A stretch of 33,419 bases of DNA from contig NZ_FNZZ01000007.1 of assembly GCF_900109565.1 (NCBI RefSeq), positions 82,209 to 115,627 on the forward strand. Direction: 5' to 3'. Shown here in pieces: positions 23,994 to 32,125 of the stretch (position 1 is its first letter; each line of letters begins with the position of its first letter). Position numbers and translations under genes: made by a program. Under the pieces are notes generated by a model. The model saw nothing but the letters and a program-made list of their open reading frames with translations, did no database searches and was not told where the DNA came from. Source of the DNA: Sphingomonas palmae. GTDB taxonomy: Bacteria > Pseudomonadota > Alphaproteobacteria > Sphingomonadales > Sphingomonadaceae.

Positions 23994-24659
23994 TTAATCC
24001 GGGGTATTTAGCAGCCATTGCCGCAGTAGCATGGTCACTTCTCCTGGCCTTTCCAGCGGCGCGAGATGACCGCAGTGGCGCAGTTCGTGGAACTTCGCAT
24101 GAGAGATGCGGTTGGCCAGCGCACGCGCATCGGCGGGTAGGCAGATCCGATCGCGATCGCCAACAGCGACGAGTGTTGGTACGCGTACCGCGGCAATGGC
24201 AGGTTCTAGATCGGGACGGGCCAGGAGCGCGCGCTGCTGCCGCTCGAAGACTTCAGCGCCTACTCGTTCAGCCATTGCCTGTACCGGACCGCTGATGATC
24301 GACGTCAGCATCGGATCGGCGTGCGGCGCGGTCGCCAGCATACCCTGCTCTCCAACGGTACGAGGCCTCATCTGCATCGTCGCGCGGGTGCCGAACAGCG
24401 CGATGCGGTCGATCCGGTCGGGTGCCTGACGCACCATCTCCAGTGCGACGTATCCGCCCAGGCTGACGCCGGCCACTGCAAAGCGTTGCGGAGCATGCGC
24501 CAGCACACGCGCAGCCATGTCGGCGAGGGTCGCGTCGACGGTGAGGTCGCCCAGTTCCGGGTGTGCGATATCGCCCAGGTCGACGATCTGTCGCGCCCAG
24601 AGTTGCCCGTCGCATCCCATTGCGGGAAGCAAGACTAGCGGCACAGGCTTGCGGATCAT
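23994..24659 (-). CDS. Alpha/beta hydrolase
   Basis: A 221-residue single-domain alpha/beta hydrolase. It has an oxyanion-side VLLPAMGCDGQLW, the nucleophile elbow GVSLGGY, the acid Asp in VAVGDRDRICLP and the catalytic His in RHCGHLAPLERP, giving a complete Ser-Asp-His triad. The elbow and GHLAPLERP resemble esterases and carboxylic-ester or lactone hydrolases of the 3-oxoadipate enol-lactonase group. The ATG at 24659 has GAGGAA about 8 nt upstream and overlaps the previous stop as ATGA. It is the last gene in line after the CitMHS transporter and may act on the ester or lactone form of its substrate; this is inference. Confidence 0.88.
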   Translation of the reverse strand: MIRKPVPLVLLPAMGCDGQLWARQIVDLGDIAHPELGDLTVDATLADMAARVLAHAPQRFAVAGVSLGGYVALEMVRQAPDRIDRIALFGTRATMQMRPRTVGEQGMLATAPHADPMLTSIISGPVQAMAERVGAEVFERQQRALLARPDLEPAIAAVRVPTLVAVGDRDRICLPADARALANRISHAKFHELRHCGHLAPLERPGEVTMLLRQWLLNTPD

Positions 24660-24979
24660 GATGGAAGTTCCTCACGGGTTGAACGGACGGCAAGCGGCGC
24701 GGCAAACAGGACGAGAACGACGCGGGCAAGGTGGTGTGACGAGCGTCCCGGCATCACGCCGGTCAGCGCTGCCGGCGGCCGGCGGTTCGCCGGACGGGCG
24801 GCGATCGGCCGTCCAATGACACTCGCCGCCGCGCTGGCGACCATCGATCCGAGCACCCAGGGCAGCGACGCGCGCATCGCCACGGAGGCGGCGTTGTCCG
24901 CTGCGCCCATGCCGACTGCGGCGATGAAGCGCATTGCAACGTATGCGGCGTCGCTGTTGGGTGCGAAGCACGTGCTCAC
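24656..24979 (-). CDS. Small protein of unknown function between transporter and hydrolase
   Basis: A 107-codon frame starting with GTG at 24979, preceded by GAGGGGG at a good distance and located 10 nt after the CitMHS stop. Its stop overlaps the hydrolase ATG as ATGA, so the frame fits the operon well. Two weakly hydrophobic stretches are visible (LPWVLGSMVASAAASVIG and VVLVLFAAPLAV), separated by a Pro/Arg-rich segment. No family was recognised. The low-complexity Ala/Arg content leaves open that it is a chance frame or a decayed gene. Confidence 0.45.
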   Translation of the reverse strand: MSTCFAPNSDAAYVAMRFIAAVGMGAADNAASVAMRASLPWVLGSMVASAAASVIGRPIAARPANRRPPAALTGVMPGRSSHHLARVVLVLFAAPLAVRSTREELPS

Positions 24980-24989
24980 CGTTTCCCCC

Positions 24990-26291
24990 TCACCCGGCGA
25001 GGGGAAAGGCGAGGACGAGCATCCCGATCACCGTCATGACCGTGCACACCAGGATTGCCGGCACCAGCGTGAAGCGTTGATGATCCGCCAGATCAACTCC
25101 GGCGAGGCTGACGAGCAGATAGGTCGACGGTACCAGCGGGCTGAGCAGGTGCACCGGCTGCCCCATCAAGGACGCGCGCGCGATCGCCATCGGCTCGACG
25201 CCATAATGTGCGCCCGCCTCAGCCAGGATCGGCAGCATGCCGAAATAGAAGGCGTCGTTGGAGATGAAGAAGGTAAACGGCAGGCTCAAGGCAGCGGCGA
25301 TCGGCGCCATGTACGGCCCGAGCGCGGGCGGGATGATGCCGACCACTTCCTTGCTCATCGCCTCGACCATACCGGTGCCCGACAGGATGCCGGTGAAGAT
25401 GCCCGCGGCGAAGATCAGCGACACGACCGACAGCACGTTGCCCGCGTGCGCGGCGATCCGCTCCTTCTGCTCGGCGACCTGCGGATAGTTGACGATCATC
25501 GCGACCGCGAAGGCGAGCATCATCAGCACCGACAGGGGCAGGATGCCTGAGACAAGCCCGGCTAGCAGCGCGATCGTGAGCGCCGTGTTGAACCAGCGAA
25601 GATGCGGTCGACGCGCCTCCGGGAATTGCGACACCGCCATGCCGGTGAAGCTCGCCGGCTCGTTCGCCGCCACGTGCCCGATCCGTGCGCGCTCCTTGCG
25701 CCCGAACCAGACCGCGAGGCCGATCAGGAAGGCGAGCCCGGCGATCATGCCGGGGATCAGCGGCAGGAACAATGTCGCGGGGTCGAGCTTCAGCGCGCTC
25801 GCCGCGCGCGCGGTCGGGCCGCCCCACGGCGTCAGGTTCATGATGCCGCTGGTCGTCATGAGCAGGCAACACAGGTACAGCCGGTTCATGTCATAGCGCT
25901 TGTAGAGCGGCAGCAGCGCGGCGATGGTGATGATGTACGTGGTCGATCCGTCGCCATCCAGGCTGACCATTGCGCACAGCGCGACGGTGCCGATCAGGAT
26001 CTTTAGCGGATCGCCGTGGACCAGCCGCAGAAGGCGATTAACCAGCGGATCGAACAGACCCGTGTCGGTCATGGTAGAGAAGAACAGAATCGCGAACAGC
26101 AGCATGACGCCGGTCGGCGCGAGGTTCTTGATCCCGTCGATCATCATGTCGCCGAGCCCCGAGGCAAAGCCGGCGATCAGCGCTAAGGCGGTGGGGACGA
26201 CGATCAGCGCGACCAGCGGGGTCATCCGCTTGGTCATGATGAGCGTCATGAAGGTGGCAACCATCAGGAAGCCGAACAGGGCAAGGCTCAT
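24990..26291 (-). CDS. CitMHS-family citrate/metal:H+ symporter
   Basis: A 433-residue inner-membrane transporter with about eleven to twelve helices. The central blocks LDGDGSTTYIITIAALLPLY and GIMNLTPWGGPTARAASALK match Bacillus CitM/CitH, which import citrate complexed with Mg2+ or Ca2+ in symport with protons. The C-terminal half repeats the fold (IAAALSLPFTFFISNDAFYFG). It lies 21 nt downstream of the porin gene, in an operon of binding protein, porin, transporter, small protein and hydrolase. Substrate could be citrate or a related di/tricarboxylate. Confidence 0.93.
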   Translation of the reverse strand: MSLALFGFLMVATFMTLIMTKRMTPLVALIVVPTALALIAGFASGLGDMMIDGIKNLAPTGVMLLFAILFFSTMTDTGLFDPLVNRLLRLVHGDPLKILIGTVALCAMVSLDGDGSTTYIITIAALLPLYKRYDMNRLYLCCLLMTTSGIMNLTPWGGPTARAASALKLDPATLFLPLIPGMIAGLAFLIGLAVWFGRKERARIGHVAANEPASFTGMAVSQFPEARRPHLRWFNTALTIALLAGLVSGILPLSVLMMLAFAVAMIVNYPQVAEQKERIAAHAGNVLSVVSLIFAAGIFTGILSGTGMVEAMSKEVVGIIPPALGPYMAPIAAALSLPFTFFISNDAFYFGMLPILAEAGAHYGVEPMAIARASLMGQPVHLLSPLVPSTYLLVSLAGVDLADHQRFTLVPAILVCTVMTVIGMLVLAFPLAG

Positions 26292-26312
26292 GGGTTAGCG
26301 GCTCCGGATGGA

Positions 26313-27812
26313 TCAGAAGGTAACGGCGACGCGCGTGCTGACGGTCTGGCCGTCGTCTTCGCCGGTGACCGCACCGACGCGGTTGTCGGTGTTCCAGTGA
26401 ATTACGTTCAGCTGCAGCCGCACAAAGCTGTTGAGGTACCAGTTGGCCCCGATCGTCGCCGCCCAGCCGCGCCCGCCGGTGACCAGATTGGTGAAATCGA
26501 GGTCCTCGTAGCGTGCGGTCAGCTCGATCGCGCCGGGCCCGCCATCGAACACCGGCCTGAGCACCCGCGGCTGGCCGAAGCTGCCAAGCCGTGGGTTGTA
26601 CGGCGGCAGGTCGCCGGTGACGAACCACCCGCCCGATAGGCTCCACGCCTTGCTGACGAAGTCGGGACGCCCGCCGTCGAGGCGCGCGTTGCGCCGCCCG
26701 GCCTCGCCCATCACCCACACCGGGCCGGCATAGCCGCCCAGTTCGGCACCGTAGCCGGTGGTGCCGGTGCCGCCCAGCAGCGGACCGGTAGAAACACGCA
26801 ACGCACCATTGAAGCGTCCGCCAATCACCGTGTTGCGCGTCAGCGTCGTCGCGGCCGAGGAGAGCGATTCGTCGAAACCCCACAAGCCAAGGTGAAGCAC
26901 GCCCGTATCGCTCTTGATCGGGTTCCAGTGCGCGCGCGCCAGGATCGTGCGACTGTCGCTGACCGCCTGGTTGCCATCGACGCGGTCGCCGGTGATCGTG
27001 AACGACGCGTGGCCTGTCTTCCAGAACAAGCGCGGCATGATGCCGATGCCGTAGAAGCCGCGCTGCGGGATGATCGCAGTCGACACCGTGCTACGTTCAA
27101 GGAACGGCGTCGAGTCAGAGCCTGTCGAGCCCTCGAACGCGCGGTCGTTGAACAGGTGGCCTGCGCGGACGTCATAGTCGAGCCCCGCCGCGATCTGGTT
27201 ACGCCAGCCGATGAAGGCGGTAACGATGTCGACCTCGTTTTCCGAGAAATCGGTTTCGAACTGGTAGAAGAAATGCGTGCCCACGCCCCCTTCGATGCCA
27301 AGGCGCAGCGCGCGCATGCCCGTGGTGGTAATGTTGCGCGTGTCGCTCTTCGACCCGAACGTCGTGCTGACATCGGTGAGGATGCGCCCGCGCGGCTTGT
27401 AGGTGAAGACGCCATCGGCCGAATGGAACACCGGCAGCCCTGCACCCCATTCGGTGGTGACGCCGGCCGCATTTGCTTCGCGTGCGCGCGTCACGTCGCG
27501 CTCTGCCGGGCCCGGGGGCACGAGCTGCGGCGCGTAGGGGGAGGTGACCTGCGGACGGCGAGCCTGTTGCGCCAACTGGACTGGCGCCGGCGGAGACGTG
27601 TTCGCGGCTACCGGCGGTGTTCCCGGCGTCGCCGGTGCGGAAGCCACCTGCTGCGCGCCCTCAAGACGGTCGAGCCGCGCCTTGAGCGCCGCGATCTCCG
27701 CGGCCTGCGCGCGGACCAGCGCCGCCAGTTCGTCCGCACCCGGTGTCTGCGCCAGTGCCGGGGTGGCGACGACGAGCGCGATCAGCGCACAACCGGTTCG
27801 CAACGGTTTCAT
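26313..27812 (-). CDS. OprO/OprP-like outer membrane porin
   Basis: A 499-residue porin. The signal peptide MKPLRTGCALIALVVATPALA is followed by a short coiled coil, ELAALVRAQAAEIAALKARL, which is common at the N-terminus of trimeric porins, and a Pro/Gln-rich linker. The barrel has OprP-like features: GRILTDVSTTFGS, RALRLGIEGGVG, HFFYQFETDFSENEVDI and AIELTARYEDLDFTN, ending in a C-terminal Phe (STRVAVTF). Its ATG overlaps the binding-protein stop (ATGA). In this operon it probably passes the anionic substrate of the CitMHS transporter. Confidence 0.92.
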   Translation of the reverse strand: MKPLRTGCALIALVVATPALAQTPGADELAALVRAQAAEIAALKARLDRLEGAQQVASAPATPGTPPVAANTSPPAPVQLAQQARRPQVTSPYAPQLVPPGPAERDVTRAREANAAGVTTEWGAGLPVFHSADGVFTYKPRGRILTDVSTTFGSKSDTRNITTTGMRALRLGIEGGVGTHFFYQFETDFSENEVDIVTAFIGWRNQIAAGLDYDVRAGHLFNDRAFEGSTGSDSTPFLERSTVSTAIIPQRGFYGIGIMPRLFWKTGHASFTITGDRVDGNQAVSDSRTILARAHWNPIKSDTGVLHLGLWGFDESLSSAATTLTRNTVIGGRFNGALRVSTGPLLGGTGTTGYGAELGGYAGPVWVMGEAGRRNARLDGGRPDFVSKAWSLSGGWFVTGDLPPYNPRLGSFGQPRVLRPVFDGGPGAIELTARYEDLDFTNLVTGGRGWAATIGANWYLNSFVRLQLNVIHWNTDNRVGAVTGEDDGQTVSTRVAVTF

Positions 27813-28897
27813 CGGGTAACTGCTCCTTGGGTCAGGATCGCCTTCCAGTCGGCGAGGAAGCGACGTCGCTTGATGGCGTCGAGATTGACGAGCAGCTGTG
27901 GCCCGATCCGGATCGGGCGCGCCCGCTCGGCTCCCAGCCGTGGCGCGGGAACGTCGCTGCGGATCGGAAACAGCCACTGCCGCGCGAGCAGCACCTGCCC
28001 GGTGCGCGACAGCAGAAAATCGAGGAACAGCTTCGCCGCCGCGGGATGGCGGGCATTGCGCGCGATGAAGGCAACGCGTGATGCCACGAGCACGTAATCG
28101 CGCGGGAACACGACGCCGATCCGCGGATCGCGGCGCGCACGCGTCAGCGCATATGGTCCGACCACATTGTAGGCGATCGCAGCCCGTCCGCTGGCGACCG
28201 CATCCAGCATCGGTTCGGTGGTGCGCGACAGCATTGGCCGGGTCGCGCCAATCGCCTGCAGCAGCGATGCCGTGTCGCGGGTGATCGCGTAATCCTCGGT
28301 GAGGTACAGATACCCAACGTTGGAGCGTGCGGGGTCGTACGTCGCGACGCGGCCGGTCAGTGCCGCGTCGCGGTCCCGCAACAATCGCTCGAACGCCTCG
28401 TGCGTGCGCGGCACCCGGGCGGGCGGGATCAGCCGCTTGTTGTAGACAAAGGCGACCGGCTCCGACGTGACGCCATAGCCCATGTTCTTCCACACCGCGG
28501 CCGGTGGCAGTGCCGGCTTTTCCGGGCTCTGATAGGTCTGGGCGTAGCCGTCGTTGATTAGCTTGGCCTGGAGATCCATCGCCGACGACCAGACGAGGTC
28601 CGCACTCGGCTGCTGCGCCCGCGCCTCGATCACAACGCGGCGATAGATGTCGCGTGCCTCCAGATCACGATACTGGACGACGACGCCCGGATAGGTTCGG
28701 CGAAAGGTCGCGATCACCGCCGTCATCGCCGCCGCGTCGGCATTGCCGTAGATGCGAACGCCGCCTTCGGCGCGCGCTTCCGCAATCAGCGCGTCATAGG
28801 ATCTGGGGTATCCAGCCGCCCTTTGCGCCGCGGCGGGCGCGGCGGTGCCGACGAACAATGCAAGCAGCACCGGGATCAGCAATAACGGGTGACGCAT
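27809..28897 (-). CDS. Periplasmic solute-binding protein without ABC partner
   Basis: A 362-residue exported binding protein of the iron/phosphoglycerate-type (extracellular solute-binding family 1). The signal peptide is MRHPLLLIPVLLALFVGTAAPAAA. Landmarks are GGVRIYGNADAAAMTAVIATF, ADLVWSSAMDLQAKLINDGY and EPVAFVYNKRLIPP. No ABC permease or ATPase is nearby; instead it lies between a divergent TctD/TctE-like two-component system and a porin/CitMHS pair. By analogy with Salmonella PgtC it may present a ligand to the sensor kinase rather than feed a transporter. The ATG at 28897 has GAGAGGAG about 9 nt upstream. Confidence 0.88.
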   Translation of the reverse strand: MRHPLLLIPVLLALFVGTAAPAAAQRAAGYPRSYDALIAEARAEGGVRIYGNADAAAMTAVIATFRRTYPGVVVQYRDLEARDIYRRVVIEARAQQPSADLVWSSAMDLQAKLINDGYAQTYQSPEKPALPPAAVWKNMGYGVTSEPVAFVYNKRLIPPARVPRTHEAFERLLRDRDAALTGRVATYDPARSNVGYLYLTEDYAITRDTASLLQAIGATRPMLSRTTEPMLDAVASGRAAIAYNVVGPYALTRARRDPRIGVVFPRDYVLVASRVAFIARNARHPAAAKLFLDFLLSRTGQVLLARQWLFPIRSDVPAPRLGAERARPIRIGPQLLVNLDAIKRRRFLADWKAILTQGAVTR

Positions 28898-28999
28898 CGT
28901 TCAGGCTCCTCTCGCTTCCCGCCTCTTCGTTCGGGTAAGTCGACAGCCACCAGCTACACGGGCAAGCTGTCATCAACCTTTCACGAAACGAGCGACGCG
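28898..28999. promoter_or_regulatory. Divergent promoter region between binding protein and regulator genes
   Basis: 102 nt between the binding-protein ATG and the regulator start. It must hold the promoters for both directions. No clear -35/-10 pair or palindrome was seen, so no site is assigned. Confidence 0.4.
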
Positions 29000-29665
29000 T
29001 TGAGGATTTTGATCGTAGAGGATGACGCGCCGCTGGCGCGCAGCATCGTCGCGCTGCTGCGCGCCGCGGGGTACGCGGTCGACCATGTCGCCACCGGCGA
29101 GGATGCGCTGATGGTCACCGCCGACGAGTTCTACGCGCTGGTGATCCTCGACGTCGGGCTGCCCGACACTGACGGTTTTGCCGTGCTCCAGACGCTGCGA
29201 CGCCGGGGACAGCGCGTGCCGGTGCTGATGCTGACCGCACGCGACGCGCTCGACGACCGTGTCCGCGGCCTTGATCTTGGGGCCGACGACTACCTGCGCA
29301 AGCCGTTCGCGCCCGAAGAGCTGGAGGCCCGCATTCGCGCACTCGGTCGCCGCCGGGGTGGCGATCCGACGCCCGAACTGACGGTCGGCGCGCTCGCGAT
29401 CAACCGCTCGACCGGCGAGGCGCGGATCGATGGCCGCCTGCTGGACCTGCGCCGGCGCGAATGGACGGTGCTCGATGCGCTGGCGACGCGCGCCGGTCAG
29501 ATCGTCACGCGCGAGACGTTGCAGGCGGAGGTGTTCGGGTTTGACGAACCGGTCGGCCCCAACGCGCTGGAGGTCAACATCACCCGGCTGCGCGGCAAGC
29601 TGGCACCCGACGGACCGGTGATCCGCACAATACGCGGCGTCGGATACCTGCTCGATGCGACCTGA
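29000..29665 (+). CDS. TctD-like OmpR-family response regulator
   Basis: A 221-residue regulator. The receiver domain starts LRILIVEDDAPLARS and has Asp51 in LVILDVGLPDTDG, Thr in MLTARDALDDRV and Lys in DDYLRKPF. The winged helix has LRRREWTVLDALATRAGQIV, the recognition helix NALEVNITRLRGKL and the wing RTIRGVGYLLD. The start is uncertain: the domain begins at a TTG (29000-29002) with only a weak GAGCG upstream, while the frame is open back to a GTG at 28889 which would overlap the divergent gene. Its stop overlaps the kinase ATG. It probably controls the carboxylate uptake operon. Confidence 0.88.
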   Translation: MRILIVEDDAPLARSIVALLRAAGYAVDHVATGEDALMVTADEFYALVILDVGLPDTDGFAVLQTLRRRGQRVPVLMLTARDALDDRVRGLDLGADDYLRKPFAPEELEARIRALGRRRGGDPTPELTVGALAINRSTGEARIDGRLLDLRRREWTVLDALATRAGQIVTRETLQAEVFGFDEPVGPNALEVNITRLRGKLAPDGPVIRTIRGVGYLLDAT

Positions 29666-31046
29666 ACCCCGCACCGGCGCACTGGCGCTGCGAACGCGGC
29701 TGCTGACCGCGATGCTCGTGCCGCTGCTGGCGATCGCGATCCTGCTGGGGCTTGCCGGCGCGACGCTGATCGCGGACGTCGTGCGCCGCACCAACGACCG
29801 GGTGCTGGGCGGCGCACTCGGCGCGATCGCCGAGACGGTGCAGGTGGAACGGGGTGAGGTGACGCTCGACCTGCCCGCTGCCGCATTCGGGATGCTGGAA
29901 AACAGCGAACGCGACAACGTTTACTACCGCATCGCGGTGGGCGGACGACTGCTGACCGGGTATGCCGACCTTCCTGCGCCAAACGACCGCGCGCTCGGCA
30001 TCGACTCCCCGCGGTTCCGCTTCGCGATGTATCGAGGCCAGCGGATCCGCATCGCGGAGGTCCGCCGTGCCCTGCCGCGTATCGACCAGCCCGTGATCGT
30101 GCAGATTGCCGAGACGCTGGACGGCCGCGCCGCGCTCCAGCGCCGCTTGATGATCGCGTTGCTGATCGGCGAGATCGCGCTCGTCGGGATGGCGATGTTG
30201 CTGATCCGCCCCGCCCTCGCGTGGAGTCTGCGCCCCCTCGCGCGTTTGCGAGCCGCCGTGGAAGCGCGCGATACGCGGGCGACGCCCGACCTTTCTCCGC
30301 TTCGAGCCGGGCTCCTGCCGGCCGAGCTGCGCCCGCTGTCCGACGCCTTCGATCACCTGCTCGCGAGGCTCGACACGGCCACCGCCGGGGTACGGCGCTT
30401 CACCGCCGATGCCTCGCACCAGATGCGCACGCCACTCGCGGTGCTGAAGGTGCAGGTCGCGCTGGCCCGTCGCGGCGATATGCAGGCGCTGGGTGAGATC
30501 GCCGACGCCGCAGACCGGCTGGAGCGACTGGTGACGCAACTTCTCGCCCTCGCGCGGGCCGAAGAGGCGGGTACGTCGCCGCCGCTCGAGCACGTCGACT
30601 TGCGCGAGGTCGCCATTGCCGCCATCAACCGCCGCATCCACGAGGCAATCGGAGCCGGTGTGGAGGTGCAGCTGGACGCGCCCGACGACGCCGTTGTGAT
30701 CGCCAGCCATCGCACCCTGTTATTCGAGATCGTGTCAAACCTTCTCGACAACGCAATCCGCTACATCGGAGACGGTTCATCGATCACTGTCACCATCGTG
30801 AGCGACAACACGTCCGTGACGATCGCGGTGGCCGACGATGGTCCTGGAATCGGCGACGCGGACCTGCAGCGATTGGGCGAACGCTTCGTGCGATTTAGTA
30901 CGAGCGCCGGACAGGAGGGCAGCGGTTTGGGTCTGGCGATCGTGCACTCCGCAGCCCAACGCTTGGGTGCACGACTTCGAATCACTAACACAAATCCTGG
31001 GCTTCGCGTGACGCTTAGCTTCGGAAGTCTATGTGACCTGAACTAG
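29655..31046 (+). CDS. TctE-like sensor histidine kinase
   Basis: A 463-residue kinase. Helix 1 is LLTAMLVPLLAIAILLGLAG. The periplasmic part (about 40-165) fits the 2CSK-type sensor of TctE (ENSERDNVYYRIAVGG and LLTGYADLP). Helix 2 is LLIGEIALVGMAMLLI. The H-box is FTADASHQMRTPLAVL with phospho-acceptor His255. The ATPase domain has the N-box EIVSNLLDNAIRYIGDG, G1 VADDGPGIGDAD and G2 GSGLGLAIVHSAAQRLG. The ATG at 29655 overlaps the regulator stop by 11 nt. The TAG stop is the last codon before an insertion element, so the final few residues (GSLCDLN) may not be original. It probably senses a carboxylate, perhaps through the divergent binding protein. Confidence 0.92.
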   Translation: MRPEPRTGALALRTRLLTAMLVPLLAIAILLGLAGATLIADVVRRTNDRVLGGALGAIAETVQVERGEVTLDLPAAAFGMLENSERDNVYYRIAVGGRLLTGYADLPAPNDRALGIDSPRFRFAMYRGQRIRIAEVRRALPRIDQPVIVQIAETLDGRAALQRRLMIALLIGEIALVGMAMLLIRPALAWSLRPLARLRAAVEARDTRATPDLSPLRAGLLPAELRPLSDAFDHLLARLDTATAGVRRFTADASHQMRTPLAVLKVQVALARRGDMQALGEIADAADRLERLVTQLLALARAEEAGTSPPLEHVDLREVAIAAINRRIHEAIGAGVEVQLDAPDDAVVIASHRTLLFEIVSNLLDNAIRYIGDGSSITVTIVSDNTSVTIAVADDGPGIGDADLQRLGERFVRFSTSAGQEGSGLGLAIVHSAAQRLGARLRITNTNPGLRVTLSFGSLCDLN

Positions 31047-31063
31047 GGCCCAAACCCAATCAG
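31046..31063 (+). repeat. Left terminal inverted repeat of the IS5-family element
   Basis: GGGCCCAAACCCAATCAG, pairing with 31871-31888 at 14 of 18 positions. Its first base is the G of the kinase TAG stop. Confidence 0.75.
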
Positions 31064-31122
31064 CATCTTGAGGCGTGACGGTTTTCCTGATTCACTGGTG
31101 CGTGGATCAGGAGGAGTGAGGC

Positions 31123-31874
31123 ATGGCGCTGTTCTGGTTGTCGGATGAAGCGTGGGCAGCGATCGAGCCGCATCTGCCGAAGAATCAGCCGGGCGCGCGG
31201 CGGGTTGACGACCGGCGAGTGATCTCGGGCATCGTGCATGTGCTGAAGGTTGGCTGCCGCTGGTGCGATTGCCCGGCCGATTACGGCCCGTCCACGACGA
31301 TCTACAACCGGTTCAACCGCTGGTCGCGCCGTGGCTTCTGGCTCAGGCTGCTCGACGCGCTGGTGGATGCCGGTGTGGTCGCGAAGAGTACCGCGATCGA
31401 CAGCACCTACATCAAGGCGCAACGCGCGGCCTTCGGTGGAAAAGGGGGCGCCAGATCCAGGCAATCGGCCGCTCGCGCGGTGGCTGGACTACCAAGGTCC
31501 ACGCGCTCACCGATGTCATCGGCCGTCCCTATGCGCTGATGCTGACGGCCGGCAATGTCAGCGACGTGAAAGCGGCGCCTGCGCTCCTCAAACAAGCTGG
31601 TCGCATGCGCTACCTCCTTGCTGACAAAGGCTACGATGCCGACCGGCTACGTCGCTCGCTCCGCGACGTCGGAGCCGTTCCCGTCATTCTCGGACGACGA
31701 AGCCGCAAACGCACTATCCGCTACGACAAGGACCGATACCGTGGCAGGCATCTCATCGAGAACGCCTTCCGCCGTCTCAAAGACTTCCGCCGTGTCGCCA
31801 CCCGCTACGACAAACTCGCCGCCAACTTCCTCTCAGGCGTCGCCATCGCAACCGCAATCGCCTTCTGGCTCTGA
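31123..31874 (+). CDS. IS5-family transposase, two frames joined by a -1 frameshift
   Basis: The first frame (ATG 31123, stop 31539) carries the N-terminal MALFWLSDEAWAAIEPHLPK, WCDCPADYGPSTTIYNRF and the first catalytic Asp in AIDSTYIKAQ. Homology then jumps to the -1 frame, which gives QAIGRSRGGWTTKVHALTD, the second Asp in LLADKGYDADRL, and the Glu in GRHLIENAFRRLKDFRR, ending TGA at 31874. The switch is at AAAAGGGGGC (31440-31449), a plausible slippery stretch of the kind used by IS5/IS427 elements for programmed -1 frameshifting. All DDE residues are present, so the fusion protein could be active. A mutation instead of programmed shifting is the alternative. Confidence 0.85.
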
Positions 31875-31888
31875 TTGAGTCTCAGCCC
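31871..31888 (-). repeat. Right terminal inverted repeat of the IS5-family element
   Basis: Complement of this stretch is GGGCTGAGACTCAATCAG, matching the left repeat at 14 of 18 positions. It overlaps the transposase stop codon. Confidence 0.75.
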
Positions 31889-31920
31889 CAGGATGGCGAT
31901 AGTGCAGACGCTATCTCGGC

Positions 31921-31948
31921 AGGAACGGTCGAGCCGGCGACCGTTCCT
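31921..31948. repeat. Perfect 11-bp inverted repeat (hairpin)
   Basis: AGGAACGGTCG at 31921-31931 and CGACCGTTCCT at 31938-31948 with a 6-nt spacer. No T-run follows on either strand, so it is not a clear terminator. It lies between the IS element and the recombinase fragment, in a stretch (31889-32125) with no recognisable gene. Confidence 0.7.
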
Positions 31949-32125
31949 CATCTGACAACCAAATTTGCTCGCTCCCGCAGCCAGCCTTGGATCAACCGGT
32001 TTTTACATCGGCGCTGGGGACCAAGAACCTATCGCTACTTGCGCGCTGTCTGTCCGACAGCGGCGTCGTGCCAACGACGCGGCGGCAGTCGGAGGCTCAC
32101 CGCTTCGCCCAGCTCTTCCGCCAAT

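Larger units (their letters stand above)
31046..31888 (+). mobile_element. IS5-family insertion sequence, about 843 bp
   Basis: Imperfect 18-bp terminal inverted repeats bound it: 31046-31063 (GGGCCCAAACCCAATCAG) and 31871-31888, whose complement is GGGCTGAGACTCAATCAG, 14 of 18 matching. A transposase in two overlapping frames fills it. Size and layout fit the IS427 group of IS5. No target duplication is clear: TA on the left and CA on the right flank. The left end touches the stop codon of the TctE-like kinase. Confidence 0.85.
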
